Positions 1-7,924 of a DNA stretch of 27,480 nt are shown here, piece after piece; position 1 is the first letter of the stretch; every line of letters begins with the position of its first letter. This DNA comes from Candidatus Zixiibacteriota bacterium. GTDB lineage: Bacteria; Zixibacteria; MSB-5A5; JAABVY01. The stretch is taken from contig WJIM01000327.1 of NCBI GenBank assembly GCA_014730285.1, positions 1-27,480 on the forward strand, in the 5' to 3' direction. The notes below the pieces were generated by a model. The model was not told the DNA's origin. It saw only the letters and a program-made list of their open reading frames with translations, and made no database searches. Made by a program: the position numbers and the translations under genes.

Positions 1-51
1 GTCGAGGGCGCGCAGGCAACAATAAAAAGAAGTATTATGCTGAAAATCCGT

Positions 52-1056
52 CTAAGCATTCTGCCTCCGCCTTACTCCAATCCCCTTGCCCGCGGGCATA
101 AGTATCTTTCCCTTATCGATAGAAAGCCCTTCAAAGGGATCGTCTTTTAAAAGCATGGAGCTGTCCAGGTCGAGAAAATCGGCAAAACCGCCCAGTTGAG
201 CTGTTGCGCAGTTACCGATATTTGTTTCCAGCATACATCCAAACATAATCTTCATTCCCAGAGACTTTGCCGCCTGAATCATTTTCAGCGCCATGCGGAT
301 CCCGCCCACACGCTGGAGCTTGATATTGATACCATCGATAGCACCGACATATTTATAAATATCCTGAACCTCAACAATGCTCTCATCTAAGAAAATCGGG
401 ACTTTCATCTCCTTCCTTAACATCTTCAGGTCAGACGCCGACGATTCCGCCAGCGGCTGTTCCACCAGCTCCAGATTATAATCATTGAAAAGCGGCACAA
501 GTTCCATGATCTGATCCAATGTAAATGCGCCGTTGGCGTCAACCCTGATACGAAAATCAGTGCGCTCATGCAGTATTTTCAGATTTTCTTTATCATATTC
601 CGAGCCGATTTTGAGCTTTACGGATTTGAATCCCTCGGCTGCCTTCATACGTTTTTCCAGATTTTCAGGAGTATCAATCGAAAGCGTATACGAAGTATCC
701 AGATTAGAGGGCTCGGGAATTCCCAGATACTCGTAAAGCCTGAGCCCCAGTTTGCGGGAGATATAGTCGTAAAGAACTATGTCGAGGCCTGCCAGTAAAG
801 ATTGGCGGTCGCTGAAAGTTTCCTCGAAATAATCCAGAAGCTTTGATAATTCCAGAGCCTCCTCAATTTCGATATTGCTCTCATTTATGACCTGAAAGCA
901 GTCTTCTGCGGAGTAGCCGTAATAAATCGAGGGACAGCATTCCCCCAGGGCATCCTCGAGATGGACTATGCAGTTCTTTTTGGACGAGGATTCGCCCTTC
1001 GAAATTCGAAAAGTTTCCTTCAGATGTGTTTCTATAAGTTCCGCTCTTATACGCAT
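52..1056 (-). CDS. Dipeptide epimerase (L-Ala-D/L-Glu epimerase type, enolase superfamily)
   Basis: A 334-residue enolase-superfamily protein with the muconate-lactonizing/dipeptide epimerase layout. An N-terminal capping domain (about 1-115) is followed by a TIM barrel. Visible catalytic residues are the KLK motif (K147, K149), metal ligands D173 (VDANGA), E199 (VEQPL) and D224 (LDES), and the second base K246 (INIKLQ). This family epimerizes L-Ala-D-Glu from peptidoglycan to L-Ala-L-Glu so that it can be degraded. Its ATG directly follows the stop codon of the LD-carboxypeptidase, so the two are probably co-translated. Together with the NlpC/P60 peptidase upstream, the set matches the gene content of the Bacillus subtilis ykf murein-peptide operon (YkfB equivalent). 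Specificity for Ala-Glu is inferred from context; related epimerases act on other dipeptides. Confidence 0.88.
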   Translation of the reverse strand: MRIRAELIETHLKETFRISKGESSSKKNCIVHLEDALGECCPSIYYGYSAEDCFQVINESNIEIEEALELSKLLDYFEETFSDRQSLLAGLDIVLYDYISRKLGLRLYEYLGIPEPSNLDTSYTLSIDTPENLEKRMKAAEGFKSVKLKIGSEYDKENLKILHERTDFRIRVDANGAFTLDQIMELVPLFNDYNLELVEQPLAESSASDLKMLRKEMKVPIFLDESIVEVQDIYKYVGAIDGINIKLQRVGGIRMALKMIQAAKSLGMKIMFGCMLETNIGNCATAQLGGFADFLDLDSSMLLKDDPFEGLSIDKGKILMPAGKGIGVRRRQNA

Positions 1057-1977
1057 TTACTCAACCGGAGTCTCCAGATATGTAAGCTTACCCTTGCCGG
1101 AATCGAGTCTGACCGGCAGCCCGACCGGGATGGTCATAATATTGTTCTCATGTCCGAAGGGAAGATCGTACATAACTGGAATATTCAAATCATCGGTATA
1201 ATCCTTAAGCATCGCCCGAAATTCTGAAAGCTGTTTGGCCTTGCTGCCCTTAAAGCAATTGGTGAACTGCCCCGCCAGAATTCCGCCGACTTTGTTAAGC
1301 AGGCCGCAGTTTTTTAGCTGAGCGAAAGCATTATCCAACCGCCCTACATGCTCATCAACATCCTCAACGAAAAGTATAGCATCGGTAAAATCGGGAAGGT
1401 ATTCGGTTCCGATCAGACGGCATAAAACCGAAAGATTGCCGCCCAGCAGGAAGCCGGGAGAACTGCCGCGTTTTAGCATCTTGCCGCCGATCTTCCTGAG
1501 ATTCACCGACTCTTCTTTTCTGATAAAGCCGTGAATATTATCCCGGAATGATTCCCTGGTAAGCTTCGATACAGACCCTGCAAAATGCGTCTTCAGCATC
1601 GGGCCGTTGAATGTAATCAACTTCGTCTTTTTGAAAACGGCCAGTGATATCGCCGTAAAATCCGAGAACCCGACCATGATTTTGTGCGACTTCCTGATCA
1701 GCCTGTAGTCGAGTTTATCCAGAATCCGAAGAGCCCCATAACCTCCGCGCGCCATTACAATCACTTCCACCGATTTGTCGGAAAGCGCTCGATGCAGGAT
1801 TTCCATTCTCTGCAAATCGGTGATATTTTTCTTCAGGACCTTTGTAAAATCGACCACCTCGTATTTCATGCCGTGAAGCTTTTTCATCCCGTCTGATATG
1901 TCTTTCTTCGACGGCAGACTGCTGGCAGCTGCAATGCCTATTTTTGCCCCATGTGAAGCCTTTTTTGGATAAATCAT
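1057..1977 (-). CDS. LD-carboxypeptidase, peptidase family S66 (LdcA/YkfA-like)
   Basis: A 306-residue S66 peptidase, the usual full length. The conserved substrate-binding segment RGGYGALRILDKLDY is at 77-91. The Ser-Glu-His triad can be placed at S105 (MVGFSDFTAI), E205 (ILFVEDVDE) and H276 (LPFGHEN). The family removes the terminal D-amino acid from murein tetrapeptides in the cytoplasm during cell-wall recycling. No signal peptide is visible, which fits a cytoplasmic enzyme. The start ATG overlaps the upstream NlpC/P60 stop by 4 bp (ATGA), and the stop abuts the epimerase start, so this is the middle gene of a three-gene operon. Confidence 0.9.
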   Translation of the reverse strand: MIYPKKASHGAKIGIAAASSLPSKKDISDGMKKLHGMKYEVVDFTKVLKKNITDLQRMEILHRALSDKSVEVIVMARGGYGALRILDKLDYRLIRKSHKIMVGFSDFTAISLAVFKKTKLITFNGPMLKTHFAGSVSKLTRESFRDNIHGFIRKEESVNLRKIGGKMLKRGSSPGFLLGGNLSVLCRLIGTEYLPDFTDAILFVEDVDEHVGRLDNAFAQLKNCGLLNKVGGILAGQFTNCFKGSKAKQLSEFRAMLKDYTDDLNIPVMYDLPFGHENNIMTIPVGLPVRLDSGKGKLTYLETPVE

Positions 1978-2744
1978 ATAATCCTGCGCATTTCTATAAT
2001 TTTTTTATTTATATCTTCGCGATAGAATTTTGAGGACTCATTTATCGATTCGACCTTCACTCCACCCGCTCTTAAGCTGGAATGAATAATCACACTTTTG
2101 CCGAGATACACCGCGACATGCCCGGGCGAGAATATCAGATCGCCCGGCTTAAGATTCCTGCGGGCAACTTTCCGTCCTTTCTTTCTTTGATCCTTCGAAT
2201 CGCGCGGCAGTTCATAACCGTAAAAGCCGTATACAAGCTGTATAAGGCCCGAGCAGTCGAGACCGAAACCGGATTTTCCGCCCCAGAGATAGGGAATGCC
2301 CAGAAATGTCTTCAATGTCGTTATTATTGCTCTGGCAGATACTCGCGGCGGTTTCTTTAACCTCAGGTCATGCTCTTTGATCCAGCCTCCCGAATCAATC
2401 AGCCTGAGCATGCCGGAAAGCTTTTGATCATACTCAATTAATGAGCCGAATGAAAGCCTGCCGGAAGGTGTCTTGGCTTTGGGAGTGTGATAAATCTCTG
2501 CCACTGGCACTTTTACCACCGATTCGGCATACAAACGGCTGTCTTTTTGCAGTTCAGTTACATGGGATTCATTCAGCCAGCCTTCATAACCGTCCTCACA
2601 TCTGACATACAAATGCCTCGGTTTCCTTCTCAGGACCCGGACTTTCTCGCCAAAAAGCGCCTGGCTGAGGCGGGATGATTCGAATTGCGGTCTGCTCCAG
2701 ATATCTGTCACCGGAACGACGACTTTTGCCATCTTCTTTGCCAT
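1974..2744 (-). CDS. NlpC/P60 cysteine peptidase with N-terminal SH3-like domains (YkfC-like)
   Basis: A 256-residue protein with two SH3-like segments (about 8-65 and 75-130) and a C-terminal NlpC/P60 domain (about 137-256). The catalytic Cys is C164 (GLDCSGLIQLVY), the His is H209 (SPGHVAVYLG) and the third polar residue is H221 (IIHSSL). Domain order matches gamma-D-glutamyl-L-amino-acid endopeptidases such as YkfC, which cut recycled murein peptides between D-Glu and the diamino acid. No signal peptide is visible, so a cytoplasmic recycling role is more likely than wall turnover. It is the first gene of the murein operon. No good ribosome-binding site precedes the ATG; a TATAAA box lies only 4 nt upstream, so the mRNA may be nearly leaderless or the start may be wrong (next ATG is codon 5). 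Confidence 0.87.
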   Translation of the reverse strand: MAKKMAKVVVPVTDIWSRPQFESSRLSQALFGEKVRVLRRKPRHLYVRCEDGYEGWLNESHVTELQKDSRLYAESVVKVPVAEIYHTPKAKTPSGRLSFGSLIEYDQKLSGMLRLIDSGGWIKEHDLRLKKPPRVSARAIITTLKTFLGIPYLWGGKSGFGLDCSGLIQLVYGFYGYELPRDSKDQRKKGRKVARRNLKPGDLIFSPGHVAVYLGKSVIIHSSLRAGGVKVESINESSKFYREDINKKIIEMRRII

Positions 2745-2748
2745 GATA

Positions 2749-2779
2749 TTTATAATAAAAATTTTAAGCCGTAAGCCAA
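2749..2779 (-). promoter_or_regulatory. Candidate promoter of the murein-recycling operon
   Basis: On the minus strand, TTGGCT (2774-2779) and TATAAA (2749-2754) are separated by 19 bp; using TTATAA at 2750-2755 the spacer is 18. The -10-like box is 4 nt from the ATG at 2744, so a transcript from it would have almost no leader. The elements are weak matches and the assignment is tentative. Confidence 0.25.
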
Positions 2780-2782
2780 CAT

Positions 2783-2813
2783 AAAAAAAGGACGGATAGC
2801 CTTATCCGTCCTT
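2783..2813 (-). terminator. Rho-independent terminator of the 2842-3813 dockerin gene
   Basis: An 11-bp perfect stem (2788-2798 with 2803-2813, sequence AAGGACGGATA / TATCCGTCCTT) has a 4-nt loop. On the minus strand it is followed by a run of seven T (A-run at 2783-2789 on the plus strand). It lies 29 bp past the end of the dockerin gene and before the murein operon, separating the two transcription units. Confidence 0.9.
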
Positions 2814-2841
2814 CACAATGCTTCGTTTCACATGGAAAGTC

Positions 2842-3813
2842 TTACGGCAAAATTAATTCCCGTCTTTCTATCAGCTCGGCGGGAGCATCCATCGGCTCGC
2901 GCGCATAAACCTCCGCAACATAACTGCCGGGGGCGATGCCGTTTATATTGGCGCTGACCGCAAAATAACACATGCAATAGGCCCATTGATTGGAGATATT
3001 GATCTCAATGAACCTGATCGTATCGACTGACTGCTCAAATGCCGTCATTATCTTGCCGCCGCAGTTAAACCAGGCATTGCCATGATTCATAGCCAATACA
3101 CCGTTCTCGTAGGTATACTCGATCTCAGGCGGTTCGGGATCAAAGTCGTCCTTGAGACATCCTGTAGAGCTGTGTGTCAAAAGACCGTAATCCTCATCAA
3201 CAACGATATCCTCGACTGCCAGCGTATCTCCGAAAATCGCCAGTACTATTACCGTATACTGGCCATTCTCGAGATCGTAAAGAGCGGATTCCAGGAAATC
3301 GAAATAGCAGATGCAGTCGCATTCGTCCCCGATATCGGTCTCCTGCGCGATAATCGTACTGCCCTCTAAACTATACTCTACGTAATACTCGAGGCAGCAT
3401 TGCTCGTATGCGTTCATATGATGTATGTGCAGGTCGTTGCCGAGCACTTCGATGTAAACATAATCTGAATCCGGCACCATCCCTTTGCCCAGGCAGTTGC
3501 CGGTTGTTTCGGTGTGAAGACAGTCGTTGCTCAAAGGATCGCCGTCGCTGTTAAACACGTAGTTGAGAATTCTGATGGCATCGCTGACATTAACGGTGCA
3601 GTCGCTGTTAACATCGGCAATATGCATGTCTAGTGGGGCATCACCGGAGATGAAAACATAGTTGATAATCCAAACTGCATCGCTGACATTAACCGCATAA
3701 TCGCCGTTGGCATCTCCGGGCTGTAATGTTAAACCATGAGCACCAACCGCCAGCAGAAAGACCAGCGTGAGAAAAAACATCCATGTGAAAGCATTCAATC
3801 TGTTTTTAAGCAT
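2842..3813 (-). CDS. Secreted protein with N-terminal dockerin and two CxCxCYF beta domains
   Basis: A 323-residue protein. The signal peptide is at about 1-28. A paired dockerin module follows at about 32-100 (GDANGDYAVNVSDAVWIINY and a second DVNSDCTVNVSDAIRILNY segment), with Asp/Asn at calcium-loop positions. The rest holds two related beta-rich units, about 115-215 and 232-310. Both have an early 'H.NA' segment (HMNAYEQCC; HGNAWFNCGG) and a late cysteine cluster (CDCICYF; CMCYF) before a 'G.Y.V' strand. I do not know a characterised function for these units. A GGGAGG ribosome-binding site sits 6-7 nt before the ATG. Unlike the other dockerin proteins here, its dockerin is N-terminal. It is a single-gene unit with its own promoter and terminator, and is probably periplasmic, surface-bound or secreted. 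Confidence 0.8.
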   Translation of the reverse strand: MLKNRLNAFTWMFFLTLVFLLAVGAHGLTLQPGDANGDYAVNVSDAVWIINYVFISGDAPLDMHIADVNSDCTVNVSDAIRILNYVFNSDGDPLSNDCLHTETTGNCLGKGMVPDSDYVYIEVLGNDLHIHHMNAYEQCCLEYYVEYSLEGSTIIAQETDIGDECDCICYFDFLESALYDLENGQYTVIVLAIFGDTLAVEDIVVDEDYGLLTHSSTGCLKDDFDPEPPEIEYTYENGVLAMNHGNAWFNCGGKIMTAFEQSVDTIRFIEINISNQWAYCMCYFAVSANINGIAPGSYVAEVYAREPMDAPAELIERRELILP

Positions 3814-3840
3814 TTTCGGCCTCCCTATGCAGACAATTAC

Positions 3841-3868
3841 AATCTACATATATGGATCGATATGTCAA
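3841..3868 (-). promoter_or_regulatory. Sigma70-type promoter of the 2842-3813 gene
   Basis: On the minus strand, TTGACA (3863-3868) and TAGATT (3841-3846) are separated by exactly 16 bp, 28 bp before the start codon. The same TTGACN-16-TANNNT layout precedes several other genes in the window, which supports the call. Confidence 0.65.
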
Positions 3869-3927
3869 CATCTTTTATTTTAGATATTGATTTCTTAAAG
3901 GGAAATGAACTTTGAGGAAGGAAGTGC

Positions 3928-5019
3928 TTATTTGGCTATGTCGAGCATTCGGGAAAGCGCTTTGCGTGAATCCTCCTGGATTTCCTGACGCACCTCGATC
4001 GATTTGATATCGTCGAGGTTTTCCAGGCACCATGCCAGATCGTTGAGCGTGGTGCGGTACATATTTACGCACATGGCACAGGTATTTCCGGAGAGTTCCA
4101 TGACCTTCTTATCTGGGTATTCATGGGCCATGCGGTCGACCAGATTTATCTCGGTTCCGATTGCAATCGTTGAGCCTGAGGGAGCTTCGTCCACATATTT
4201 GACAATAAATGCAGTCGAACCGTTGGCATCGGCAAGCTCAACAACTTGCTCCGGGCATTCCGGGTGCACCACAATCCGCACATCGGGAAATCTCTCGCGC
4301 ATCATACGCACATGATCAGGTGTGAAAGTGGTATGCACGTGGCAGTATCCTTTCCAGATTATTACCTTTGCATTCTTGATTTTGTCGGGAGAATTGCCGC
4401 CCAGTTTCCGTTTCCTGAAATCCCATACGGCAATCTGATCACGCGCAATTCCCAGCTTATTGGCGGTATTTCTTCCAAGATGCTCGTCGGGGTAGAAAAA
4501 TATCTTATCTCCCCTTTCAAAGCCCCATTCGAACGCCCCCGGAGCATTTGAGGAGGTACATACAAGGCCATCATGTTTTCCGCAAAACGCCTTCAAATCG
4601 GCGGCGGTATTCATGTATGCAATCGGGATTATCTTCGAATCCGGAACCAGCTCTTTCAATTGATCCCAGGCATACATAACGTTGGCAATTGCCGCCATAT
4701 CAGCCATAGGACATCCTGCCAGTGGATTGGGCAGGTATACGGTCTGATCATCCGAGGAAAGAATCTCGGCCGCCTCGGCCATGAAATGCACACCGCAGAA
4801 AGCGATAATTTCGGCATCAAGACCCGCCGCTATTTTCGAGAGCGCATAGGAATCACCCTTATAATCGCCCAGAGCCACGATCTTCCTGCGCTGGTAGTGA
4901 TGGGTCAGGATAACAAGCTTCTCGCCCAGCTCGCGCTTCTTTTGGTTGATCCGCTCTGTCAGCTCATCATCCGACATCTTGCGGTAGTTGGCAGGTATGG
5001 GATTGAATGTTAAAGCCAT
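3928..5019 (-). CDS. nadA: Quinolinate synthase A (NadA)
   Basis: Condenses iminoaspartate with dihydroxyacetone phosphate to quinolinate in de novo NAD synthesis, using a [4Fe-4S] cluster. From the ATG at 5019 it is 363 residues. Conserved stretches include LTHHYQR (38-44), NPLAGCPMADM (C103), WKGYCHVHT (C226), HPECPEQV and SGNTCAMC (C314, C317); C103, C226 and one of the last pair match the three cluster ligands. The reading frame stays open to a TTG at 5067. The ATG at 5019 fits the family's N-terminus better and has a GGAG about 15 nt upstream, so I chose it. The gene stands alone; nadB and nadC are not in the window. Confidence 0.95.
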   Translation of the reverse strand: MALTFNPIPANYRKMSDDELTERINQKKRELGEKLVILTHHYQRRKIVALGDYKGDSYALSKIAAGLDAEIIAFCGVHFMAEAAEILSSDDQTVYLPNPLAGCPMADMAAIANVMYAWDQLKELVPDSKIIPIAYMNTAADLKAFCGKHDGLVCTSSNAPGAFEWGFERGDKIFFYPDEHLGRNTANKLGIARDQIAVWDFRKRKLGGNSPDKIKNAKVIIWKGYCHVHTTFTPDHVRMMRERFPDVRIVVHPECPEQVVELADANGSTAFIVKYVDEAPSGSTIAIGTEINLVDRMAHEYPDKKVMELSGNTCAMCVNMYRTTLNDLAWCLENLDDIKSIEVRQEIQEDSRKALSRMLDIAK

Positions 5020-5116
5020 GGCTTGGATATTAATCTCCGTCAAAAATCTCTCGCATAATGCTAACAATATTTATCTTATATTGTTCTCAACTGACAAGGT
5101 TTCTTTTGGTTTGCCA

Positions 5117-5145
5117 ATATAATGGATGAAATGTCTATTTTTCAA
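5117..5145 (-). promoter_or_regulatory. Candidate nadA promoter
   Basis: On the minus strand, TTGAAA (5140-5145) and TTATAT (5117-5122) are separated by 17 bp, about 100 bp before the nadA ATG at 5019. A second possible pair (TTGTCA with ATAAAT) lies closer to the gene, so the exact promoter is uncertain. Confidence 0.35.
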
Positions 5146-5171
5146 GGAATTTCGGAAAAAAAGAGATTATT

Positions 5172-5675
5172 TCAGGTACGGTTTCGATTACGTTTCTTTT
5201 TTCCGCCGGTCATCAGAGAACCAATGAAAAGAACCACCGTTCCCGTCAAAAGTATATAGAATCCCTTCATGAAATACTCGAAAAGACCTTCATAGCCAAT
5301 TGCCAGATCGGGATTTACGGCAGTCTGCCAGATCACAATGACAAGAAATGCCAGAGGTAGAATTCCGATAAACGCCCTGAATATTCTTGGTGATGAGGGT
5401 TTTATAGCCAGAAGCGCATTTATAATCGCCAGAACCATAAATATTAGCCAGAGAAAATCCAGAATTTCCGGCAGCTTCACTCCCTCAAGATCGGACAGCT
5501 TTTCTCCCAGCTCATGAAGGGAGGATTCAACTTTCACCGGACGTGGTTTAAAAACGATGTCTCCAAGTTTTTGAGCAGGGACCTCGAATTCCATCTGGAT
5601 TACCGGGGTAAAAAGGCTGAATATTACTATTGCCGCCCCGGCCAGTGTCAAAAGCCGTCCAATTGCACTTTTCAT
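5172..5675 (-). CDS. Small four-helix membrane protein, unknown function
   Basis: A 167-residue protein I do not recognise. Four hydrophobic segments are visible at about 5-25, 71-92, 100-120 and 137-156. A polar loop of about 45 residues follows the first helix, and the C-terminus is strongly basic (KKKRNRNRT), which suggests a cytoplasmic tail. Its ATG overlaps the stop of the homocysteine-methyltransferase-like gene by 4 bp, so it is the last gene of the corrinoid methyl-transfer operon and is probably translationally coupled. Coupling hints at a related role, but nothing in the sequence identifies it as a known amine or betaine transporter; it is too small for a BCCT carrier. Confidence 0.7.
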   Translation of the reverse strand: MKSAIGRLLTLAGAAIVIFSLFTPVIQMEFEVPAQKLGDIVFKPRPVKVESSLHELGEKLSDLEGVKLPEILDFLWLIFMVLAIINALLAIKPSSPRIFRAFIGILPLAFLVIVIWQTAVNPDLAIGYEGLFEYFMKGFYILLTGTVVLFIGSLMTGGKKKRNRNRT

Positions 5676-6559
5676 GCTTCCACCATTTTCCTTAAGGCCC
5701 TGATGTGTTCAGGAGTTGTGCCGCAGCAGCCACCGATAACTGAGACCGGCAGATCAATCATTTCCTTTGCTTTTTTTGCCATCATATCAGGCGTTTCGGT
5801 ATAGACTGTCTTGCCGTTTTCGACTTTGGGCATTCCGGCGTTTGATTGAATTATTAGAGGCATCCTGGTAACATTTCTGAATTCGGCGGCTATCCTGACC
5901 ATATTTTCAATACCATTGCCGCAGTTGGAGCCGATTATATCCGCCCCGGCTTCTTCCAGCCCTTTTGCGGCATCCTCAATCGACACGCCCATAATCGTGA
6001 AGAAGCCTTTAGGGGTTGAATCGAATGTCATCGTTGCCATAATCGGGATTTCTGCCGAAACTTCACGAGTCGCCCTGACAGCCAGTTTTGCCTCCTCCAG
6101 GTCGACCATTGTCTCGATCGTGACAGCATCAACGCCGGCCTTAATCAGGGCATCGATTTGCTCTCTGAATGCCGCATATATAATTTCCGGCTCGGTATCA
6201 CCGTAGGGCTTCAGGATTTTGCCGGAAGGTCCGCATGAGCCTGATATATACGCTTTATCGTCAACCACCCTGCGTGCAATCTTTACAGCCTCACTATTAA
6301 TCTTTGCCGCTCTTGTTTGCAGACCGTAGGGTGCAAGCTTAAGGCCTGTGCCGCCAAATGTGTTCGTATGGACAATTTCAGAACCTGCCTCGAAGTAGGA
6401 TCTTGTTATTTTTTCTATTAATTCCTGACGATCTATATTCCAGATCTCCGGGCAGTCTCCGGCCGTGAGACCCGCCTCGAAACACATGGTCCCCATTGCA
6501 CCGTCAGCAACGATTATGTCCCCTGCTTTTACTCTATCCAAAAAATCTTTCATAATCAC
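5672..6559 (-). CDS. Homocysteine S-methyltransferase domain protein (MetH N-terminal module/BHMT-like)
   Basis: A 295-residue single-domain protein matching the homocysteine-binding barrel of cobalamin-dependent methionine synthase and betaine-homocysteine methyltransferase. It starts with the typical VADGAMGTM segment (18-25). Zinc ligands can be placed at C213 (IGSNCGNG) and C278-C279 (IGGCCGTTPEHI), the pattern needed to bind homocysteine thiolate. The expected reaction is methyl transfer from methylcobalamin on the neighbouring corrinoid protein to homocysteine, giving methionine. The GTG start at 6559 overlaps the corrinoid gene's stop by 4 bp; an ATG two codons later (6553) is an equally possible start. 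It lacks the folate, B12 and activation modules of full MetH; the last two are encoded as separate neighbouring genes. Confidence 0.87.
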   Translation of the reverse strand: MIMKDFLDRVKAGDIIVADGAMGTMCFEAGLTAGDCPEIWNIDRQELIEKITRSYFEAGSEIVHTNTFGGTGLKLAPYGLQTRAAKINSEAVKIARRVVDDKAYISGSCGPSGKILKPYGDTEPEIIYAAFREQIDALIKAGVDAVTIETMVDLEEAKLAVRATREVSAEIPIMATMTFDSTPKGFFTIMGVSIEDAAKGLEEAGADIIGSNCGNGIENMVRIAAEFRNVTRMPLIIQSNAGMPKVENGKTVYTETPDMMAKKAKEMIDLPVSVIGGCCGTTPEHIRALRKMVEA

Positions 6560-7218
6560 CTGTCTTTTACATAAGCCTTCAATGTTTCCACAGCATTCAT
6601 CCCATCAAATGCATAGAAATCAGCGCCAATTTGTTCCGCAAACTCTCTGCTAACTGGAGCGCCGCCGATAATAACCTTAACCTTGCCGTAAATATCCTCG
6701 GATTTCATGAGATCGATAACATCCTTCATGCCGGTCATGGTGGTGGTTAAAAGCGCTGAAAGGCCGATGGCGTCGGCATTATCATCTTTGGCGGTCTGGA
6801 CGAATTTTTCCGGCGGGACATCATTGCCAAGATCAATAACCTCGAATCCGGCGCCCTTGAGCATGATTCCCACAAGATTCTTGCCGATATCATGAAGATC
6901 GCCCTTGATAGTGCCAATCACGACTTTGCCGATTGTGCGGACATCCTCCTTAATCATCAAAGGCTTTAGCAAATCCATGCCGGCATACATCGCACGTGCC
7001 GCCAGTAGCACGCTGGGAAGAAATATGCGGTGGTGCTTGAAATCCTCACCCACGACATTCATTCCCGCGATCAGGCCGTCATCGAGAATCTGCTGTACAG
7101 CAATTTTATCGTCAAGTGCCTTTCGTGTAAGTATGGCAACTTTTTCATGGTCGCCTTTCTGAAGGCTTTCCGCAATCTGATTAAATATCTCCAAATTCTC
7201 ACTCCTTTTGTCATTCAT
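6556..7218 (-). CDS. Corrinoid (B12)-binding methyl carrier protein (MtbC/MttC-like)
   Basis: A 220-residue protein with a helical cap domain (about 5-90) and a Rossmann-like B12-binding domain (about 95-215). The cobalamin signature DLHDIG is at 107-112, with H109 as the expected lower axial cobalt ligand, followed by SALLTTTM and GGAPVS motifs that line the nucleotide tail. It carries the methyl group between a substrate methyltransferase and an acceptor methyltransferase in the cytoplasm. Its length and architecture match the corrinoid proteins of methylamine systems. The start overlaps the reactivation gene by 8 bp and the end overlaps the homocysteine gene by 4 bp, so it sits between its presumed donor and acceptor enzymes. 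Confidence 0.92.
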   Translation of the reverse strand: MNDKRSENLEIFNQIAESLQKGDHEKVAILTRKALDDKIAVQQILDDGLIAGMNVVGEDFKHHRIFLPSVLLAARAMYAGMDLLKPLMIKEDVRTIGKVVIGTIKGDLHDIGKNLVGIMLKGAGFEVIDLGNDVPPEKFVQTAKDDNADAIGLSALLTTTMTGMKDVIDLMKSEDIYGKVKVIIGGAPVSREFAEQIGADFYAFDGMNAVETLKAYVKDR

Positions 7219-7924
7219 TTTTCAAAGCCTGCATACGGTCAAGGCAGGACTGATCATCGCATTCCTCACAGCAGGGATAATTATTTTCGAATTGATGTAT
7301 CTCTTTCGGTCCTGCAATAATTACCCCGGATACCGACTTGAGCGGATCCATCAAATAAGTCTCTCTCAGTGTTATCCCTATTTTCTCCGGCTCAAGAGAT
7401 TCAAACAGCTTTTTCTGACCGCTGATATGCCATCCGCAATAGCCGGGGCTGTAGCGTAGCGCCCCGATTTTGCTGATGTCATCATATTTATCGGATAATT
7501 GCTTTTCATATCTTCTCTGCAAAATCTCCGCCCCATGGTCAGCTCCGGCAGAGGCGGCCGCATCGAGCATACATCCCTCGGCAAAAAGATTTGTCTTGAA
7601 GCAATGATTAATTCTATCGCTTATCCTCTCCCCCAGAGTTACCGCAAACAATGCCAAATAATCCGCGCCCGGGTAAACATCGGCCACCGGTGTAGGCCCC
7701 TCATTCATACCCTCGCCAATATAAATTCGAGCGAAATCCTCTTTGGGTATATCCTTAATAATTCCCGATGGTTCTGCCAGAGATCTGAATTCTTTCATAG
7801 CCTGATCCAGAATGTTTTGGATCTTATCTTCAAGGACAACGTCAGATGTAATACCCTGATTCAGCAGTACCTCTTTTTGCTCGGGAATTATATCCTCTAT
7901 TTTGATTCTTATAATCTCGGTCAT
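7211..7924 (-). CDS. Stand-alone MetH activation-domain protein (corrinoid reactivase)
   Basis: A 237-residue protein resembling the AdoMet-binding reactivation domain of cobalamin-dependent methionine synthase. The key AdoMet-contacting motif RYSPGYCGW is at 157-165, and the preceding EGCMLDAAASAGAD segment is also typical. In MetH this domain reductively remethylates oxidised cob(II)alamin using AdoMet; here it would rescue the neighbouring corrinoid protein. The C-terminus has a cysteine cluster (C218, C219, C222, C227 in NYPCCEECDDQSC) that could bind an iron-sulfur centre or metal and supply electrons; this is inference. It overlaps the MttB-like gene by 4 bp and the corrinoid gene by 8 bp. 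Confidence 0.85.
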   Translation of the reverse strand: MTEIIRIKIEDIIPEQKEVLLNQGITSDVVLEDKIQNILDQAMKEFRSLAEPSGIIKDIPKEDFARIYIGEGMNEGPTPVADVYPGADYLALFAVTLGERISDRINHCFKTNLFAEGCMLDAAASAGADHGAEILQRRYEKQLSDKYDDISKIGALRYSPGYCGWHISGQKKLFESLEPEKIGITLRETYLMDPLKSVSGVIIAGPKEIHQFENNYPCCEECDDQSCLDRMQALKNE

